From Virgibacillus subterraneus (lineage in GTDB: Bacteria > Bacillota > Bacilli > Bacillales > Amphibacillaceae), in NCBI RefSeq assembly GCF_900110695.1, contig NZ_FOEH01000001.1, positions 1,240,001-1,304,000 on the forward strand: 64,000 nt of DNA. The letters run 5' to 3'. Below are positions 1 to 8,655 of the stretch, piece after piece. Each line of letters opens with the position of its first letter. Position 1 is the stretch's first letter. Below the pieces are notes generated by a model. That model did no database searches. It saw only the letters and a list, made by a program, of their open reading frames with translations, and was not told the DNA's origin. The translations under genes were made by a program, and so were the position numbers.

Positions 1-551
1 AATTCTTTATCATTTTCCTGCAATATGTCCTGAAATACTTTTTCTATAACAATTCCTGTCTTTTTTCTAATCCCTTGTATCTTCTGGATAATGTCCTTGG
101 TATAGTCTGGCGGCAGAACAAACATATTAACGGCAGTCGAAACGATTAATCCAGTAGTTGTAGTACCCAATCGAATAAAAAATGATATTAAATAATTGCT
201 ATGAATTACTTCAACCATTGCAACAGCGGTAAGCGTTGCAACTAGCAAACCTGCATGCAATTTAAACTTGAAGCACGTTGCAATCGTAAAAACTGCGGCA
301 AGTGAGTAGGTAAGTGGTGAATTACCAAAAATAGATATAAAAAGGACTGCATATGCCGACCCAATTGCAGATGCCGGAAAACGAATAAGTCCTTTTCTTA
401 TTGAATCCGAAACAGTGGGCTCAATCGTAACTATTGCTGTAATAACGGCAAACACAGGTGGCCATTCTAATAATACACATATCCAGGCAGTTATGAAAAT
501 GGCTACACCTGTTTTGACAACTCGGCTTCCAAGAAAATTAAAATGCTTCAT
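1..551 (-). CDS. Aromatic acid exporter-like (FUSC/ArAE_1) membrane protein, C-terminus cut off
   Basis: Read on the minus strand this frame stays open from an ATG at 551 to the window edge, about 183 codons, so the 3' end lies outside the window. A Shine-Dalgarno-like TTTGGAGTG precedes the ATG. The N-terminus holds several hydrophobic segments and the stretch KGLIRFPASAIGSAYAVLF, which resembles the first conserved membrane motif of the ArAE_1/DUF939 family (inner-membrane proteins related to aromatic acid efflux). The visible end becomes charged (QKIQGIRKKTGIVIEKVF), matching the start of the cytosolic half of that family. The substrate is unknown. The gene is divergent from the glyoxylate shunt genes. 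Confidence 0.7.
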   Translation of the reverse strand, partial: MKHFNFLGSRVVKTGVAIFITAWICVLLEWPPVFAVITAIVTIEPTVSDSIRKGLIRFPASAIGSAYAVLFISIFGNSPLTYSLAAVFTIATCFKFKLHAGLLVATLTAVAMVEVIHSNYLISFFIRLGTTTTGLIVSTAVNMFVLPPDYTKDIIQKIQGIRKKTGIVIEKVFQDILQENDKE

Positions 552-720
552 ATTCTGATTCACTCCAAATAATGACTCATATCATATTCTTCCATAGATT
601 ATCCAATTTGCAAATCTTTTTTTAAAAAAGGGTTGCATTTTATAAGAAAAACACATAGACTGTATTATAACAATTAAATAGTTATTAATACTGTTATATA
701 AAAGAGGGGAGGGAAGTACA

Positions 721-816
721 TTGAATAATGCAATCTGCCCGGAATGTGGAAAGCAAATTGACGATCGCAGCTATACATTAGAATGTGATTATTGTCTATC
801 GAAAAGGGAAGAATAA
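721..816 (+). CDS. 31-residue zinc-ribbon-like small protein
   Basis: Starting at a TTG eight or so bases after a strong GAGGGGAGGG ribosome binding site, the frame encodes 31 residues and ends at TAA. It contains CPEC near residue 6 and CDYC near residue 22, two CxxC knuckles separated by 12 residues, the spacing of a minimal treble-clef or zinc-ribbon fold. The strong ribosome binding site and the paired cysteines argue that it is translated. It lies 75 bases upstream of the malate synthase start and may share regulation with it, since half-sites of the same TTATAACA motif occur before both genes. I do not recognise a named family; metal binding is inferred from the cysteines. Confidence 0.5.
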   Translation: MNNAICPECGKQIDDRSYTLECDYCLSKREE

Positions 817-822
817 ATTTTT

Positions 823-876
823 TTGGATATATTGTTATATAACAATATATAGTTTTAGTTATTGTGTTATAACAAG
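823..876 (+). promoter_or_regulatory. aceBA promoter with palindromic operator in the spacer
   Basis: A -35-like TTGGAT (823-828) and a -10-like TATATA (846-851) are 17 bases apart. The spacer is occupied by a perfect palindrome with core TTGTTATATAACAA, symmetric over 24 bases (827-850). A second, less symmetric site TTGTGTTATAACAAG lies at 862-876, next to the aceB ribosome binding site, and ATAAC/GTTAT half-sites occur around 666-700. This geometry is typical of a dimeric repressor of TetR or GntR type. The regulator is not in the window, and its identity is unknown. Confidence 0.6.
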
Positions 877-891
877 AAAGGTGTGAATTTG

Positions 892-2451
892 ATGCTGATG
901 AAAAGTGAAAAAGTACAAATAATAAATCATTGGGGTGATAAATTTGATGAAGTCTTAACAGATGATGCTCTGAACTTTATTGCAAAACTTCATTTACATT
1001 TTGAGGAACGTAGAAAAAGGCTGTTGGAACTTCGGAATGAGTTACAGAAAGGCGAACATGATCTTGATTTTTTATCTGATACATGTGAAATTCGTGAAAG
1101 CAATTGGACAATTGAGCCAATGCCAACAGATTTACAGGATCGTCGGGTTGAAATCACCGGACCGGTTGATCGAAAAATGGTCATTAATGCACTAAATTCA
1201 GGTGCAAAGACTTTCATGGCAGACTTTGAAGACGCAACATCTCCATCATGGGAAAATGTTATAAATGGCCAAATAAATTTAAAGGATGCCATTCGAAAAG
1301 AAATCGATTTTCAGGGAGATAATGGCAAAGAATACAAATTAAATGATAGTACAGCAGTTTTAATTGTTCGTCCACGTGGTTGGCACCTTGAAGAGCAGAA
1401 TCTAACAATCAATGGAAAACCTATTTCTGCTAGTTTAGTAGACTTTGGACTCTATTTTTTTCACAATGCAAAAGAATTGCTAAGGCGTGGATCTGGTCCC
1501 TATTTTTATTTGCCGAAACTTGAAAATCACCTGGAGGCACGGCTGTGGAATGATGTATTTATCTTCGCACAAAATGAGTTGGTTATACCACAAGGATCGA
1601 TAAGGGCAACTGTACTAATAGAAACGATTACTGCGGCATTTGAGATGGATGAAATCTTATATGAATTACGTGAGCATTCAGCAGGGCTCAATTGCGGCAG
1701 GTGGGATTACATTTTCAGCTTTATTAAGAAATTCCAAAACCATCCTGAGGTTCTCTTTCCAGATCGTTCTACTGTAACAATGGATGTTCCATTTATGCGT
1801 GCCTATTCATTACTAGCGATTAAGACTTGTCACAGGCGGAACGCACCGGCAATAGGTGGAATGGCAGCACAGATTCCAGTGAAAAATGATCCACAAGCAA
1901 ATGAAGCATCATTTCAGAAAGTTCGTGCAGACAAAGAACGTGAAGTAACGGATGGACATGATGGAACATGGGTTGCACATCCGGGAATGGTTCAGTTTGT
2001 AAAAGATATATTTGATAAAAGTATGCCGGAGCCCAATCAAATTTCAAGGAAACGTGCTGATGTAGATGTTTCACGCGAAGACTTGCTGGAAGTACCACAA
2101 GGAAAAATAACGGAACAAGGAGTACGAACAAACATAACGGTAGGTATTCAATATATAGCAGCTTGGCTTCAAGGACGTGGTGCAGTTCCAATCAATAATT
2201 TAATGGAGGATGCTGCCACAGCAGAAATTTCACGTGCACAATTATGGCAATGGATTCGTCATCCTAAGGGAGTCCTTGAAGATCAGCGGAAAGTTACATT
2301 GAAAATGATAGACGAAATATTACAAGAAGAATTTGAAGAAGAGAATTATAAAGAAGCTTCCAGTTTATTCAGGGATCTTATCGCGCAAGATGATTTCGTG
2401 GATTTTTTAACTATACCAGCATATAAACGATTAACGAAAGGAGAAATTTAA
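892..2451 (+). CDS. aceB: Malate synthase A
   Basis: This cytosolic enzyme condenses glyoxylate and acetyl-CoA to malate, the second step of the glyoxylate bypass. The 519-residue product has the family signature [15 protein letters not shown], the RPRGWHLEE stretch and the [15 protein letters not shown] segment that carries the catalytic aspartate of malate synthases. Length matches the A isoform, not the longer G isoform. The ATG at 892 is preferred because GAAAGGTG lies 8 bases before it; the frame is open a little further upstream without a better site. Isocitrate lyase begins two bases after the stop, so the two are cotranscribed. B. subtilis 168 lacks this pathway, whereas several other Bacillaceae have it. 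Confidence 0.95.
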   Translation: MLMKSEKVQIINHWGDKFDEVLTDDALNFIAKLHLHFEERRKRLLELRNELQKGEHDLDFLSDTCEIRESNWTIEPMPTDLQDRRVEITGPVDRKMVINALNSGAKTFMADFEDATSPSWENVINGQINLKDAIRKEIDFQGDNGKEYKLNDSTAVLIVRPRGWHLEEQNLTINGKPISASLVDFGLYFFHNAKELLRRGSGPYFYLPKLENHLEARLWNDVFIFAQNELVIPQGSIRATVLIETITAAFEMDEILYELREHSAGLNCGRWDYIFSFIKKFQNHPEVLFPDRSTVTMDVPFMRAYSLLAIKTCHRRNAPAIGGMAAQIPVKNDPQANEASFQKVRADKEREVTDGHDGTWVAHPGMVQFVKDIFDKSMPEPNQISRKRADVDVSREDLLEVPQGKITEQGVRTNITVGIQYIAAWLQGRGAVPINNLMEDAATAEISRAQLWQWIRHPKGVLEDQRKVTLKMIDEILQEEFEEENYKEASSLFRDLIAQDDFVDFLTIPAYKRLTKGEI

Positions 2452-2453
2452 TA

Positions 2454-3734
2454 ATGGAAAGTAACCGGGTGGAGCAAATTAAAAATGAGTGGGACCAGAA
2501 TATACGGTGGGTGAATGTAGAACGACCATATGAGGCAGAGGATGTTATTCGGCTACGTGGTTCTATAGATATTGAACATACACTAGCAAAAAAAGGTTCA
2601 GAGAAATTATGGAATTTGGTTAATAGTGATAATGGCTATGTGAATGCATTAGGTGCACTAACAGGTAATCAAGCGGTGCAGCAAGTTAAAGCAGGATTGA
2701 AAGCTATATACTTGAGCGGCTGGCAGGTAGCGGCAGATGCCAATATGTCCGGTCAGATGTATCCGGATCAAAGTTTATACCCAGTTAATAGTGTTCCGAA
2801 TGTTGTGCAGCGAATTAACCAGGCATTACAACGTGCAGATCAAATCCATCATGCTGAAGGTGATGATTCAATTGATTGGTTTGCACCAATTGTTGCTGAT
2901 GCGGAAGCGGGTTTTGGCGGGCAGTTAAATGTTTTTGAATTAATGAAATCTATGATTGAGGCAGGTGCATCAGCTGTACATTTTGAGGACCAACTATCAT
3001 CGGAAAAGAAATGTGGTCATTTGGGTGGAAAAGTGTTGTTGCCAACTCAGACAGCAGTGCGGAACCTAATTTCAGCTAGGTTAGCAGCTGATGTAATGGG
3101 AACACCAACATTAATTATTGCCCGGACAGATGCAAATGCGGCAGATTTAATTACAAGTGATGTCGACCCATATGATGATTCCTTCTTAACTGGTGAACGG
3201 ACATCGGAGGGATTTTTCAAAACAAAAGCAGGAATCGATCAAGCGATTGCCCGTGGGATTGCTTATGCACCATATGCAGATTTAATATGGTGTGAAACAT
3301 CAGAACCAAACCTGCAGGAGGCACAAAAATTTGCCGATGCTATTCATGAAAAATATCCTGGTAAACTATTAGCCTATAATTGTTCACCATCCTTCAACTG
3401 GAAGCGCAAACTTTCGGAGCAGGAAATAGCCAGTTTCCAAGATGAACTTGCTCAGATGGGCTATAAATTTCAATTTGTTACGTTGGCTGGGTTTCATGCG
3501 CTAAACCATAGCATGTTCGAACTTGCCAGAAAGTATAAAGATAATGGAATGGCAGCATATTCTGAACTGCAGCAAGCGGAATTTTCCAGTGAAGAATTCG
3601 GATATAGTGCCACACGTCATCAGAGGGAAGTCGGAACGGGATATTTTGATGAGGTGGCTCAGGTAATATCTGGTGGAAAGTCTTCTACTGCAGCGTTAAA
3701 GGGGTCAACGGAAGAAGAACAATTTACGAAATAA
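2454..3734 (+). CDS. aceA: Isocitrate lyase
   Basis: It cleaves isocitrate to succinate and glyoxylate, which malate synthase from the preceding gene then consumes, allowing growth on acetate or fatty acids. The 426-residue protein carries the active-site motif KKCGHLGGK, with the catalytic cysteine at residue 187. WCETSEP and NCSPSFNWK, typical of the prokaryotic short isocitrate lyases, are also present. The ATG follows the aceB stop by two bases, and GAAAGGAG at the end of aceB serves as ribosome binding site. A strong terminator follows, so aceB-aceA is a two-gene unit. The fatty acid oxidation operon 15 kb downstream would supply the acetyl-CoA. Confidence 0.96.
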   Translation: MESNRVEQIKNEWDQNIRWVNVERPYEAEDVIRLRGSIDIEHTLAKKGSEKLWNLVNSDNGYVNALGALTGNQAVQQVKAGLKAIYLSGWQVAADANMSGQMYPDQSLYPVNSVPNVVQRINQALQRADQIHHAEGDDSIDWFAPIVADAEAGFGGQLNVFELMKSMIEAGASAVHFEDQLSSEKKCGHLGGKVLLPTQTAVRNLISARLAADVMGTPTLIIARTDANAADLITSDVDPYDDSFLTGERTSEGFFKTKAGIDQAIARGIAYAPYADLIWCETSEPNLQEAQKFADAIHEKYPGKLLAYNCSPSFNWKRKLSEQEIASFQDELAQMGYKFQFVTLAGFHALNHSMFELARKYKDNGMAAYSELQQAEFSSEEFGYSATRHQREVGTGYFDEVAQVISGGKSSTAALKGSTEEEQFTK

Positions 3735-3741
3735 TATTGAG

Positions 3742-3774
3742 AAGGACACTTTCTTAGGAGAGTGTCCTTTTTAT
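3742..3774 (+). terminator. Rho-independent terminator after aceA
   Basis: Arms AAGGACACT and AGTGTCCTT (9 base pairs) enclose a loop of about ten bases and are followed by TTTTATT. It lies 8 bases after the aceA stop. Confidence 0.85.
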
Positions 3775-4167
3775 TATGAAATTGTAATAGGGCAAAAGAA
3801 GGATAAGGAAATCACAGAAAATGTACCGATTAAATTTTTCATATATGTCAGAATCAGATGAAAATATGGGTATTTTGCAGTATGGATAGTCATGACTGGT
3901 TAAGTATCTGCATTGTTTTTTAGGTTGAATAAAGAGGAATGGCTTGACTGACAGTTACTGGTTCATCTGATTTTATAAAGGATACTTTTTAAATTGAAAT
4001 ACAATTGTAATCTTTCTATTACATTCATGTCATTTTTAGATGATATAATACGAATTACCTAAAAAGGCAGATACATAATTTTAAGTAATTTATCATATTA
4101 CTACAATTTACTCACAAAATCGAGAAAGAATTTACATAAAGATAAGGGGAAGCGGGGGAATAGAAAG
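3775..4167. other. Long intergenic region and leader before the CwlO-like gene
   Basis: No convincing gene is present in these 393 bases. A 22-codon frame at 3821 has only a poor ribosome binding site and is not called. The region contains the probable promoter described separately and an AT-rich leader of roughly 115 bases before the coding region. Confidence 0.6.
4006..4049 (+). promoter_or_regulatory. Extended -10 promoter with dyad at -35
   Basis: TGATATAAT (4041-4049) is a perfect extended -10 element. The -35 region lacks a good hexamer but overlaps an inverted repeat TGTAAT/ATTACA (4006-4023, six-base spacer). TGTAAT is one half of the WalR recognition motif (TGTWAH), but the second half-site is inverted rather than direct, so WalR control is only a possibility. 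Confidence 0.5.
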
Positions 4168-5358
4168 ATGAAAAAAACGATAAGTATAATAGCCACAACA
4201 GGTGTGGTTATTTTGGGAAGTGCGTTTTTAACTGATTCTGTTCATGCAGAGACACCAGATAATTCACAATCTGAACGTTCAACATTAAATGCCAATCTAT
4301 CAGAAGCAGAGGAGAAGATAGCCAATGTAATGATAGATTTGGAAGACTTAAACGAAAAAATAGACAGTGTCAACAATGCCCTGGAACAAAATAAGGATAA
4401 AATGAGTGAAACTACTAGTGAAATTAAAGATACTAAGGAAGAAATAAATACAATTGAAAATGATGTTAAAAATCTGGAAGGAGATATTGAGGTACGGAAT
4501 GAGATTTTGAAAAGTCGTATTGTTTCCTACCAGAAAAGCGGTGGGGATGTTAACTATCTAGAGGTAATTTTTGGATCAAAAAGTTTTAGTGACTTGATCG
4601 GTCGAGTTTCTGCAGTTACTAAAATAGCTGAATCAGACAATAAGCTTATGAAACAACAAAAGGAAGATATTGGCAAATTGGAAGATAAAAAGGCTTCTGT
4701 CCAAGAAAAACTTGATGGTTTAAATGATATGAAAGTGGAACTGGAAGGCATGAAGGAAACCATCTTGGTCCAAAAGGAACAAAATGAGGCTGACAAGAAA
4801 GAATTAAAAGAAAAAGAGCAGAAACTTAGAGCATTAAAGTCTAGTTTGCAGGATAAGAAAAGAAGTCTTGTGACAATCAATCGAGAAGTTGAGCAGCGTT
4901 CAGGAAATGTACATAGCAATTCAGGCTCATCATCAAGTTCTGATGGGGGTAATCTGACAACTCTAAGTAAAAAAGAAGAGAAAGCTCCAAGCGGGAGTCT
5001 TAGTGAAGTGATGAATGCCGGAATGCCATATCTTGGAACTCCTTATGTTTGGGGTGGAGGCTCACCAAGCGGTTTTGATTGCTCTGGATTTATATCATGG
5101 GCATTCTCACAGGCTGGAATTTCAGTACCTTCCAGTACTGCTCAATTGCAATATACTGGCAGTAAAGTTTCCTATAGTAATATTCAACCAGGTGACCTCA
5201 TATTCTTTAATACTTATAAAACTAATGGCCATATCGGTATATATTTAGGAAATGGTAAATTCATTGGTTCACAAAATAGTACTGGGCTGGCAATCGCAAG
5301 CATGAACAACAGCTATTGGAAAAGTCACTTTGCCGGACATGTACGCCGTATAAAATAA
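4168..5358 (+). CDS. CwlO-like NlpC/P60 peptidoglycan DL-endopeptidase
   Basis: This is a secreted hydrolase that would cut D-Glu to diamino acid bonds in wall peptides. Residues 1-27 form a signal peptide ending VHA. Residues about 30-240 are almost continuous coiled coil rich in Glu, Lys and Leu, followed by a Ser/Gly linker. The NlpC/P60 domain spans about 280-396. The catalytic cysteine is C305 in GFDCSGFISWAF and the histidine is H355 in NGHIGIYLGNGKF. Architecture and length match B. subtilis CwlO, an elongation hydrolase activated by FtsEX. The gene stands alone between terminators with a strong GGGGAAGCGGGGG ribosome binding site and a long leader. Confidence 0.88.
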   Translation: MKKTISIIATTGVVILGSAFLTDSVHAETPDNSQSERSTLNANLSEAEEKIANVMIDLEDLNEKIDSVNNALEQNKDKMSETTSEIKDTKEEINTIENDVKNLEGDIEVRNEILKSRIVSYQKSGGDVNYLEVIFGSKSFSDLIGRVSAVTKIAESDNKLMKQQKEDIGKLEDKKASVQEKLDGLNDMKVELEGMKETILVQKEQNEADKKELKEKEQKLRALKSSLQDKKRSLVTINREVEQRSGNVHSNSGSSSSSDGGNLTTLSKKEEKAPSGSLSEVMNAGMPYLGTPYVWGGGSPSGFDCSGFISWAFSQAGISVPSSTAQLQYTGSKVSYSNIQPGDLIFFNTYKTNGHIGIYLGNGKFIGSQNSTGLAIASMNNSYWKSHFAGHVRRIK

Positions 5359-5368
5359 TTTTAAATTT

Positions 5369-5400
5369 AAAGATCTATCCTTTGAGGGTAGATCTTTTTT
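5369..5400 (+). terminator. Rho-independent terminator after the cwlO-like gene
   Basis: AAAGATCTA pairs with TAGATCTTT, extended by CC/GG near the loop, and is followed by six T. It sits 11 bases after the stop. Confidence 0.88.
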
Positions 5401-5640
5401 AGTGTCTAGCGAAACTCTAAAATTTAAGTGCTATGGATAACTGGACTACAGAATCAGCCACGTCCAGATCCCACGGATACGGATAAGACGTAATAGTGCC
5501 AGTGACGCCACAGGACGTAACTTTCTCACCGGCCAGCGACTAGCGCCCTTTGTTCGAAATAAGAAAGTATAAATCCCTTCTTATTGCATAAGTGCAACCA
5601 GACTAGGCAAGAAGCCAAGTTTTCTAATGCGAGCATATTA
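5401..5640. repeat. Composite intergenic repeat (TGTCTAGC-type plus post-terminator element copy A)
   Basis: The first part (about 5402-5555) starts TGTCTAGCG and ends CCAGCGACTAGCGCCC. This looks like the dispersed TCTAGC/AGCGCC repeats seen in many Bacillaceae genomes. The second part (about 5566-5640) is copy A of an element also found at 42017-42110 and 48326-48405. Shared blocks are TAAATCC, TTCTTA, GCATAAGTGCAAC and GCCAAGTTTTCTAA. No gene is present here; apparent frames running through it into the nitroreductase lack a ribosome binding site. Confidence 0.7.
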
Positions 5641-5727
5641 GTTACAAAAAGTAAGTATGGATTGTATAATGGTTTTCGGAACTATTACATTAACAACAGA
5701 TATAGAACAGAGGAGGCACACATACCA

Positions 5728-6318
5728 ATGTATGAATTAAAAGAGTTTCGGAAAGCATCTCACGATATAGATCCTATCTTTATTAAGAGATGGTCACCAA
5801 GGTCATTTTTAAATAAGGAAGTTCCTGAAGATGTATTGAACACAGTTTTTGAGGCAGCAAGATGGGCACCATCAGCGGCAAATGTTCAGCCATGGCGGTT
5901 TGTAGTAGCGCGTACAGAAGCAGATCATCAAAGGTTTCATTCGTTTATCTTTGATGGTAATGTAGCATGGTGCGAAAAAGCACCGGTATTGATAGCTGTC
6001 GTTTCAAAAACTGATGCAGAATTTATGGGGGGAGAAAATCCTTCACATGCTTTTGATACAGGTGCTGCGTGGGGCTATCTAGCCTTAGAAGCAGCTCGAA
6101 ATGGCTTGGCATCACACGCTATGGGTGGATTTGACAAATCAAAAGCGAAAGAAGTATTAAATATACCTGAAAATTATATGGTTCATGCTATTGTTGCGAT
6201 TGGTTATCAGGGTGAGAAAGAAGACTTGCAGCAGCAATTACAGGAACGAGAAAAACCTTCCGACCGTAACGAAGTGGATACATTCATTTCGGAGGGAACT
6301 TTTGCAGAAAAGTTATAA
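5728..6318 (+). CDS. Nitroreductase family FMN-dependent oxidoreductase
   Basis: The 196-residue product has the nitroreductase fold signatures: RWSPRSFLNKEVPEDVL near the N-terminus (the Arg-Ser FMN phosphate contact), FEAARWAPSAANVQPWRF for flavin binding, and GAAWGYLALEAARNGLASHAMGGF in the second half. Such enzymes use NAD(P)H to reduce nitroaromatics, quinones or other acceptors; the physiological substrate cannot be told from sequence. The ATG at 5728 is chosen because AGGAGG lies 11 bases upstream. The open frame extends to 5584, but that part is repeat DNA. The gene is monocistronic and followed by a terminator. Confidence 0.88.
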   Translation: MYELKEFRKASHDIDPIFIKRWSPRSFLNKEVPEDVLNTVFEAARWAPSAANVQPWRFVVARTEADHQRFHSFIFDGNVAWCEKAPVLIAVVSKTDAEFMGGENPSHAFDTGAAWGYLALEAARNGLASHAMGGFDKSKAKEVLNIPENYMVHAIVAIGYQGEKEDLQQQLQEREKPSDRNEVDTFISEGTFAEKL

Positions 6319-6327
6319 CAAACAAAG

Positions 6328-6357
6328 ATGGTCTCCAATATGTGGAGGCCATTTTTA
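6328..6357 (+). terminator. Terminator after the nitroreductase gene
   Basis: ATGGTCTCCA pairs with TGGAGGCCAT (one G-U pair) around a five-base loop, followed by TTTTTA. Confidence 0.85.
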
Positions 6358-6378
6358 CGTATAAACAGTTATGAAATA

Positions 6379-6903
6379 GGGAGTTTTCTAAAAGATTGTT
6401 CTTTTTCCAAGCAGTGAATCTTAGCAGTAGTTGATATAAACTGCGACACAGACTAAGGGTAACCGGGCTTGTAGTATTTAATGCGTCTCCCTGACCACGC
6501 AGCTGGAATATACTCGCTTTCCGTGGGCTCACCACGAGCCTCCTCGATCGCAAAGAACGCTCACTGTGGGGTCTCTTAGGATCTCTGTCCCACAGGAGTC
6601 TCGCATATTTCAGCTGCTTGTTTAAATGTATATAATCGTATTTATATCCATCACAATATATTTTTTTTAATTTCCAGGACATTGTGAACAAATCTTAGCG
6701 CAGGAAATACACGGAGACTCCTGCGGGAGGAAAGGCATCGGGGAGACCCCGCAGTGCGCAGCACGAGGAGGCTCGACAGCCGCCCGCGGAAAGCGTAGTG
6801 TATTTCCGGAGTGGAGTCATAGCAGTAAAATTTTTTTCAACATTGTGTCGCAGTCTATATTAACTACGAAGATTAGAAAGCAATAAAACTTACGAAAACA
6901 GCC
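6379..6903. repeat. MITE-like element, long composite copy (copy 1)
   Basis: The left end GGGAGTTTTCTAAAAGATTG and right end CTTACGAAAACAGCC are imperfect terminal inverted repeats. The similarity extends inward through TAGTTGATATAAACTGCGACACA and the reverse complement of TGTGTCGCAGTCTATATTAACTA. Inside are two GC-rich modules (about 6490-6625 and 6700-6815) in opposite orientation, each framed by a TATACTCGCTTTCCG- or GTGTATTTCC-like boundary. The sequence has no credible transposase or other gene. Copy 5 at 44443-44700 shares both ends, and fragments occur at 17870, 24717 and 26901. Confidence 0.75.
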
Positions 6904-6998
6904 TAAATAAAAAATGAAAATAGAACTTTTTCAAGTTCCATTACTTTTGTAAAAAATGTTATTATCTTAAAAAGGAGTTGCTGTAATTAAAATAAGGA

Positions 6999-7023
6999 GT
7001 TTAGAGTTACCCTTTTCGGGTTA
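6999..7023 (+). promoter_or_regulatory. Weak sigma-B-like promoter candidate before the BCCT gene
   Basis: GTTTAG and GGGTTA are separated by 13 bases, approximating the sigma-B consensus GTTTAA/GGGTAT with one mismatch in the first box and two in the second. Osmotic stress genes are common sigma-B targets, which makes it plausible but not secure. Confidence 0.25.
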
Positions 7024-7108
7024 AATTACAAATGATATACCTATTTTTCTTCCCTTATTTATTCTCAATCCAATGTTAACAAAATACTATCGTGAGAAAG
7101 GAACAATT

Positions 7109-8617
7109 ATGGAAAAACATACATATAAAAACCCTGTATTTTTCGTATCAGCAATTATCGTAACACTATTAGTAATTATGGGTGCTACAATGCCAGTTAA
7201 ATTTGGAGAAGTAGCAGGTAAACTATTTAACTTTACGACCATCAATTTTGGATGGTTTTATTCTTTGGCTGTATTTATCTTTGTAATATTTTTAGTTGGC
7301 CTTTCATTCAGTAAATATGGAAGAGTTCGCCTTGGTGCACCGGATTCTCGTCCTGAATATCCATTTTTCACCTGGATTGGAATGTTGTTTTCAGCAGGAT
7401 TCGGTGCAGGCCTAGTATTTTGGGGCGTAGCTGAGCCAATGAGTCACTTTTTTTCCACCCCATTTCCAGAGATTCAAGCTCAATCGGAGGAAGCTGCAAG
7501 AGTTGCAATGGGCTACGCCTTTTTTCACTGGGGGGTTAGTCAATGGTCCGTTTTCGCTATAGTAGGTCTGGTAATTGCATTTCTGCAGTTTAAGAAGGAA
7601 AAGAAAGGTCTTATTTCTACTGCAATCCAACCGGTTGTCGGTAAGAACAAAGGGTTAAGTGGGACTATTGATTCGTTAGCAGTTATTGCAACTGTTATGG
7701 GTGTAGCAACCTCTTTAGGGCTCGGTATAATGCAGATGAATGGTGGTTTGAAGAGTGTTTTTGATGTCCCAAATTCAATATGGGTTCAAATGGCCATTGC
7801 TGGAGTCATGCTTGTAACATACTTAATTTCGTCCAGTACGGGATTAAATAAGGGGATAAAATGGCTGAGTAATTTAAATTTGGCTTTGTGTTTAGTATTA
7901 CTAGCATTTGTATTTGCTGTTGGCCCTACAGTTTTCATCTTAAATACATTTGTATTAGGTTTAGGTGATTACATTACAAGCTTTGTCCAATATAGTTTGC
8001 GATTAACACCATATTCAGGTGAAACCTGGATCCGTGATTGGACGATTTTCTATTGGGCATGGTCAACGGCTTGGTCACCATTCGTAGGTGCATTCGTTGC
8101 ACGAGTTTCGAAAGGCAGAACAATTCGTGAATTTGTATTCGGTGTATTAGTAGTTCCACCGTTAATTGCTTGCCTATGGATAGCAGCTCTTGGAGGTACC
8201 GCAATTCACAGTGATTTATTTAATGGCACCAAAATAGCTGAAGCTGTAGATGCCGATTTAGCTGTGGCATTATTTGAATCATTTGGTGATTTACCATTTG
8301 CGACCATATTATCATTGCTATCAATATTTCTAATCTTTACGTTCCTGGTTACATCAGCAGACTCAGCAACTTATATTCTTGGTAGTATGACATCGAAAGG
8401 TAGCTTGAACCCTGCATTAACTGTAAAAGTAATTTGGGGAATACTAATCACTGCCATAGCGGTTGTGCTATTGCTTGCAGGTGGAGGTGGATTGGATGCT
8501 TTACAGACTGCATCACTCGTATCCGCACTGCCGTTCACAATTATATTGCTAATAATTGTTGTATCCTTTATTAAAATGATTAAAAAAGAACCGTTACCTA
8601 AAGAAAATGATAAATAG
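7109..8617 (+). CDS. BCCT family compatible solute transporter
   Basis: This 502-residue integral membrane protein has about 12 hydrophobic segments. It carries the BCCT core motifs SAGFGAGLVFWGVAEPMSHF (unwound TM3 glycines) and DWTIFYWAWSTAWSPFVG with VSKGRTIREF (TM8 and the following loop). The family imports glycine betaine, choline, carnitine or related osmolytes, usually with sodium. In the TM8 motif the usual WAWW is WAWS, so one tryptophan that lines the betaine site in BetP appears replaced by serine and the substrate is uncertain. The ATG at 7109 follows AGAAAGGAAC; an upstream in-frame ATG lacks a ribosome binding site. Confidence 0.9.
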   Translation: MEKHTYKNPVFFVSAIIVTLLVIMGATMPVKFGEVAGKLFNFTTINFGWFYSLAVFIFVIFLVGLSFSKYGRVRLGAPDSRPEYPFFTWIGMLFSAGFGAGLVFWGVAEPMSHFFSTPFPEIQAQSEEAARVAMGYAFFHWGVSQWSVFAIVGLVIAFLQFKKEKKGLISTAIQPVVGKNKGLSGTIDSLAVIATVMGVATSLGLGIMQMNGGLKSVFDVPNSIWVQMAIAGVMLVTYLISSSTGLNKGIKWLSNLNLALCLVLLAFVFAVGPTVFILNTFVLGLGDYITSFVQYSLRLTPYSGETWIRDWTIFYWAWSTAWSPFVGAFVARVSKGRTIREFVFGVLVVPPLIACLWIAALGGTAIHSDLFNGTKIAEAVDADLAVALFESFGDLPFATILSLLSIFLIFTFLVTSADSATYILGSMTSKGSLNPALTVKVIWGILITAIAVVLLLAGGGGLDALQTASLVSALPFTIILLIIVVSFIKMIKKEPLPKENDK

Positions 8618-8621
8618 AAAC

Positions 8622-8651
8622 AAGTAGCTAAAAGGTATCTTTTAGCTACTT
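8622..8651. terminator. Bidirectional terminator between BCCT and YitT-like genes
   Basis: A perfect 13-base-pair stem, AAGTAGCTAAAAG with its complement, around GTAT lies between two convergent stop codons (8617 and 8656). The flanking T-runs are modest on both strands. Confidence 0.8.
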
Positions 8652-8655
8652 ATCG

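Noticed and set aside
3821-3889. 22-codon frame before the cwlO-like gene
   Set aside because: Too short, with poor spacing from AAGGAA and no conservation evidence.
6284-6691. 135-codon minus-strand frame
   Set aside because: It runs through the nitroreductase terminator and the repeat element, has no ribosome binding site and no recognisable protein features.
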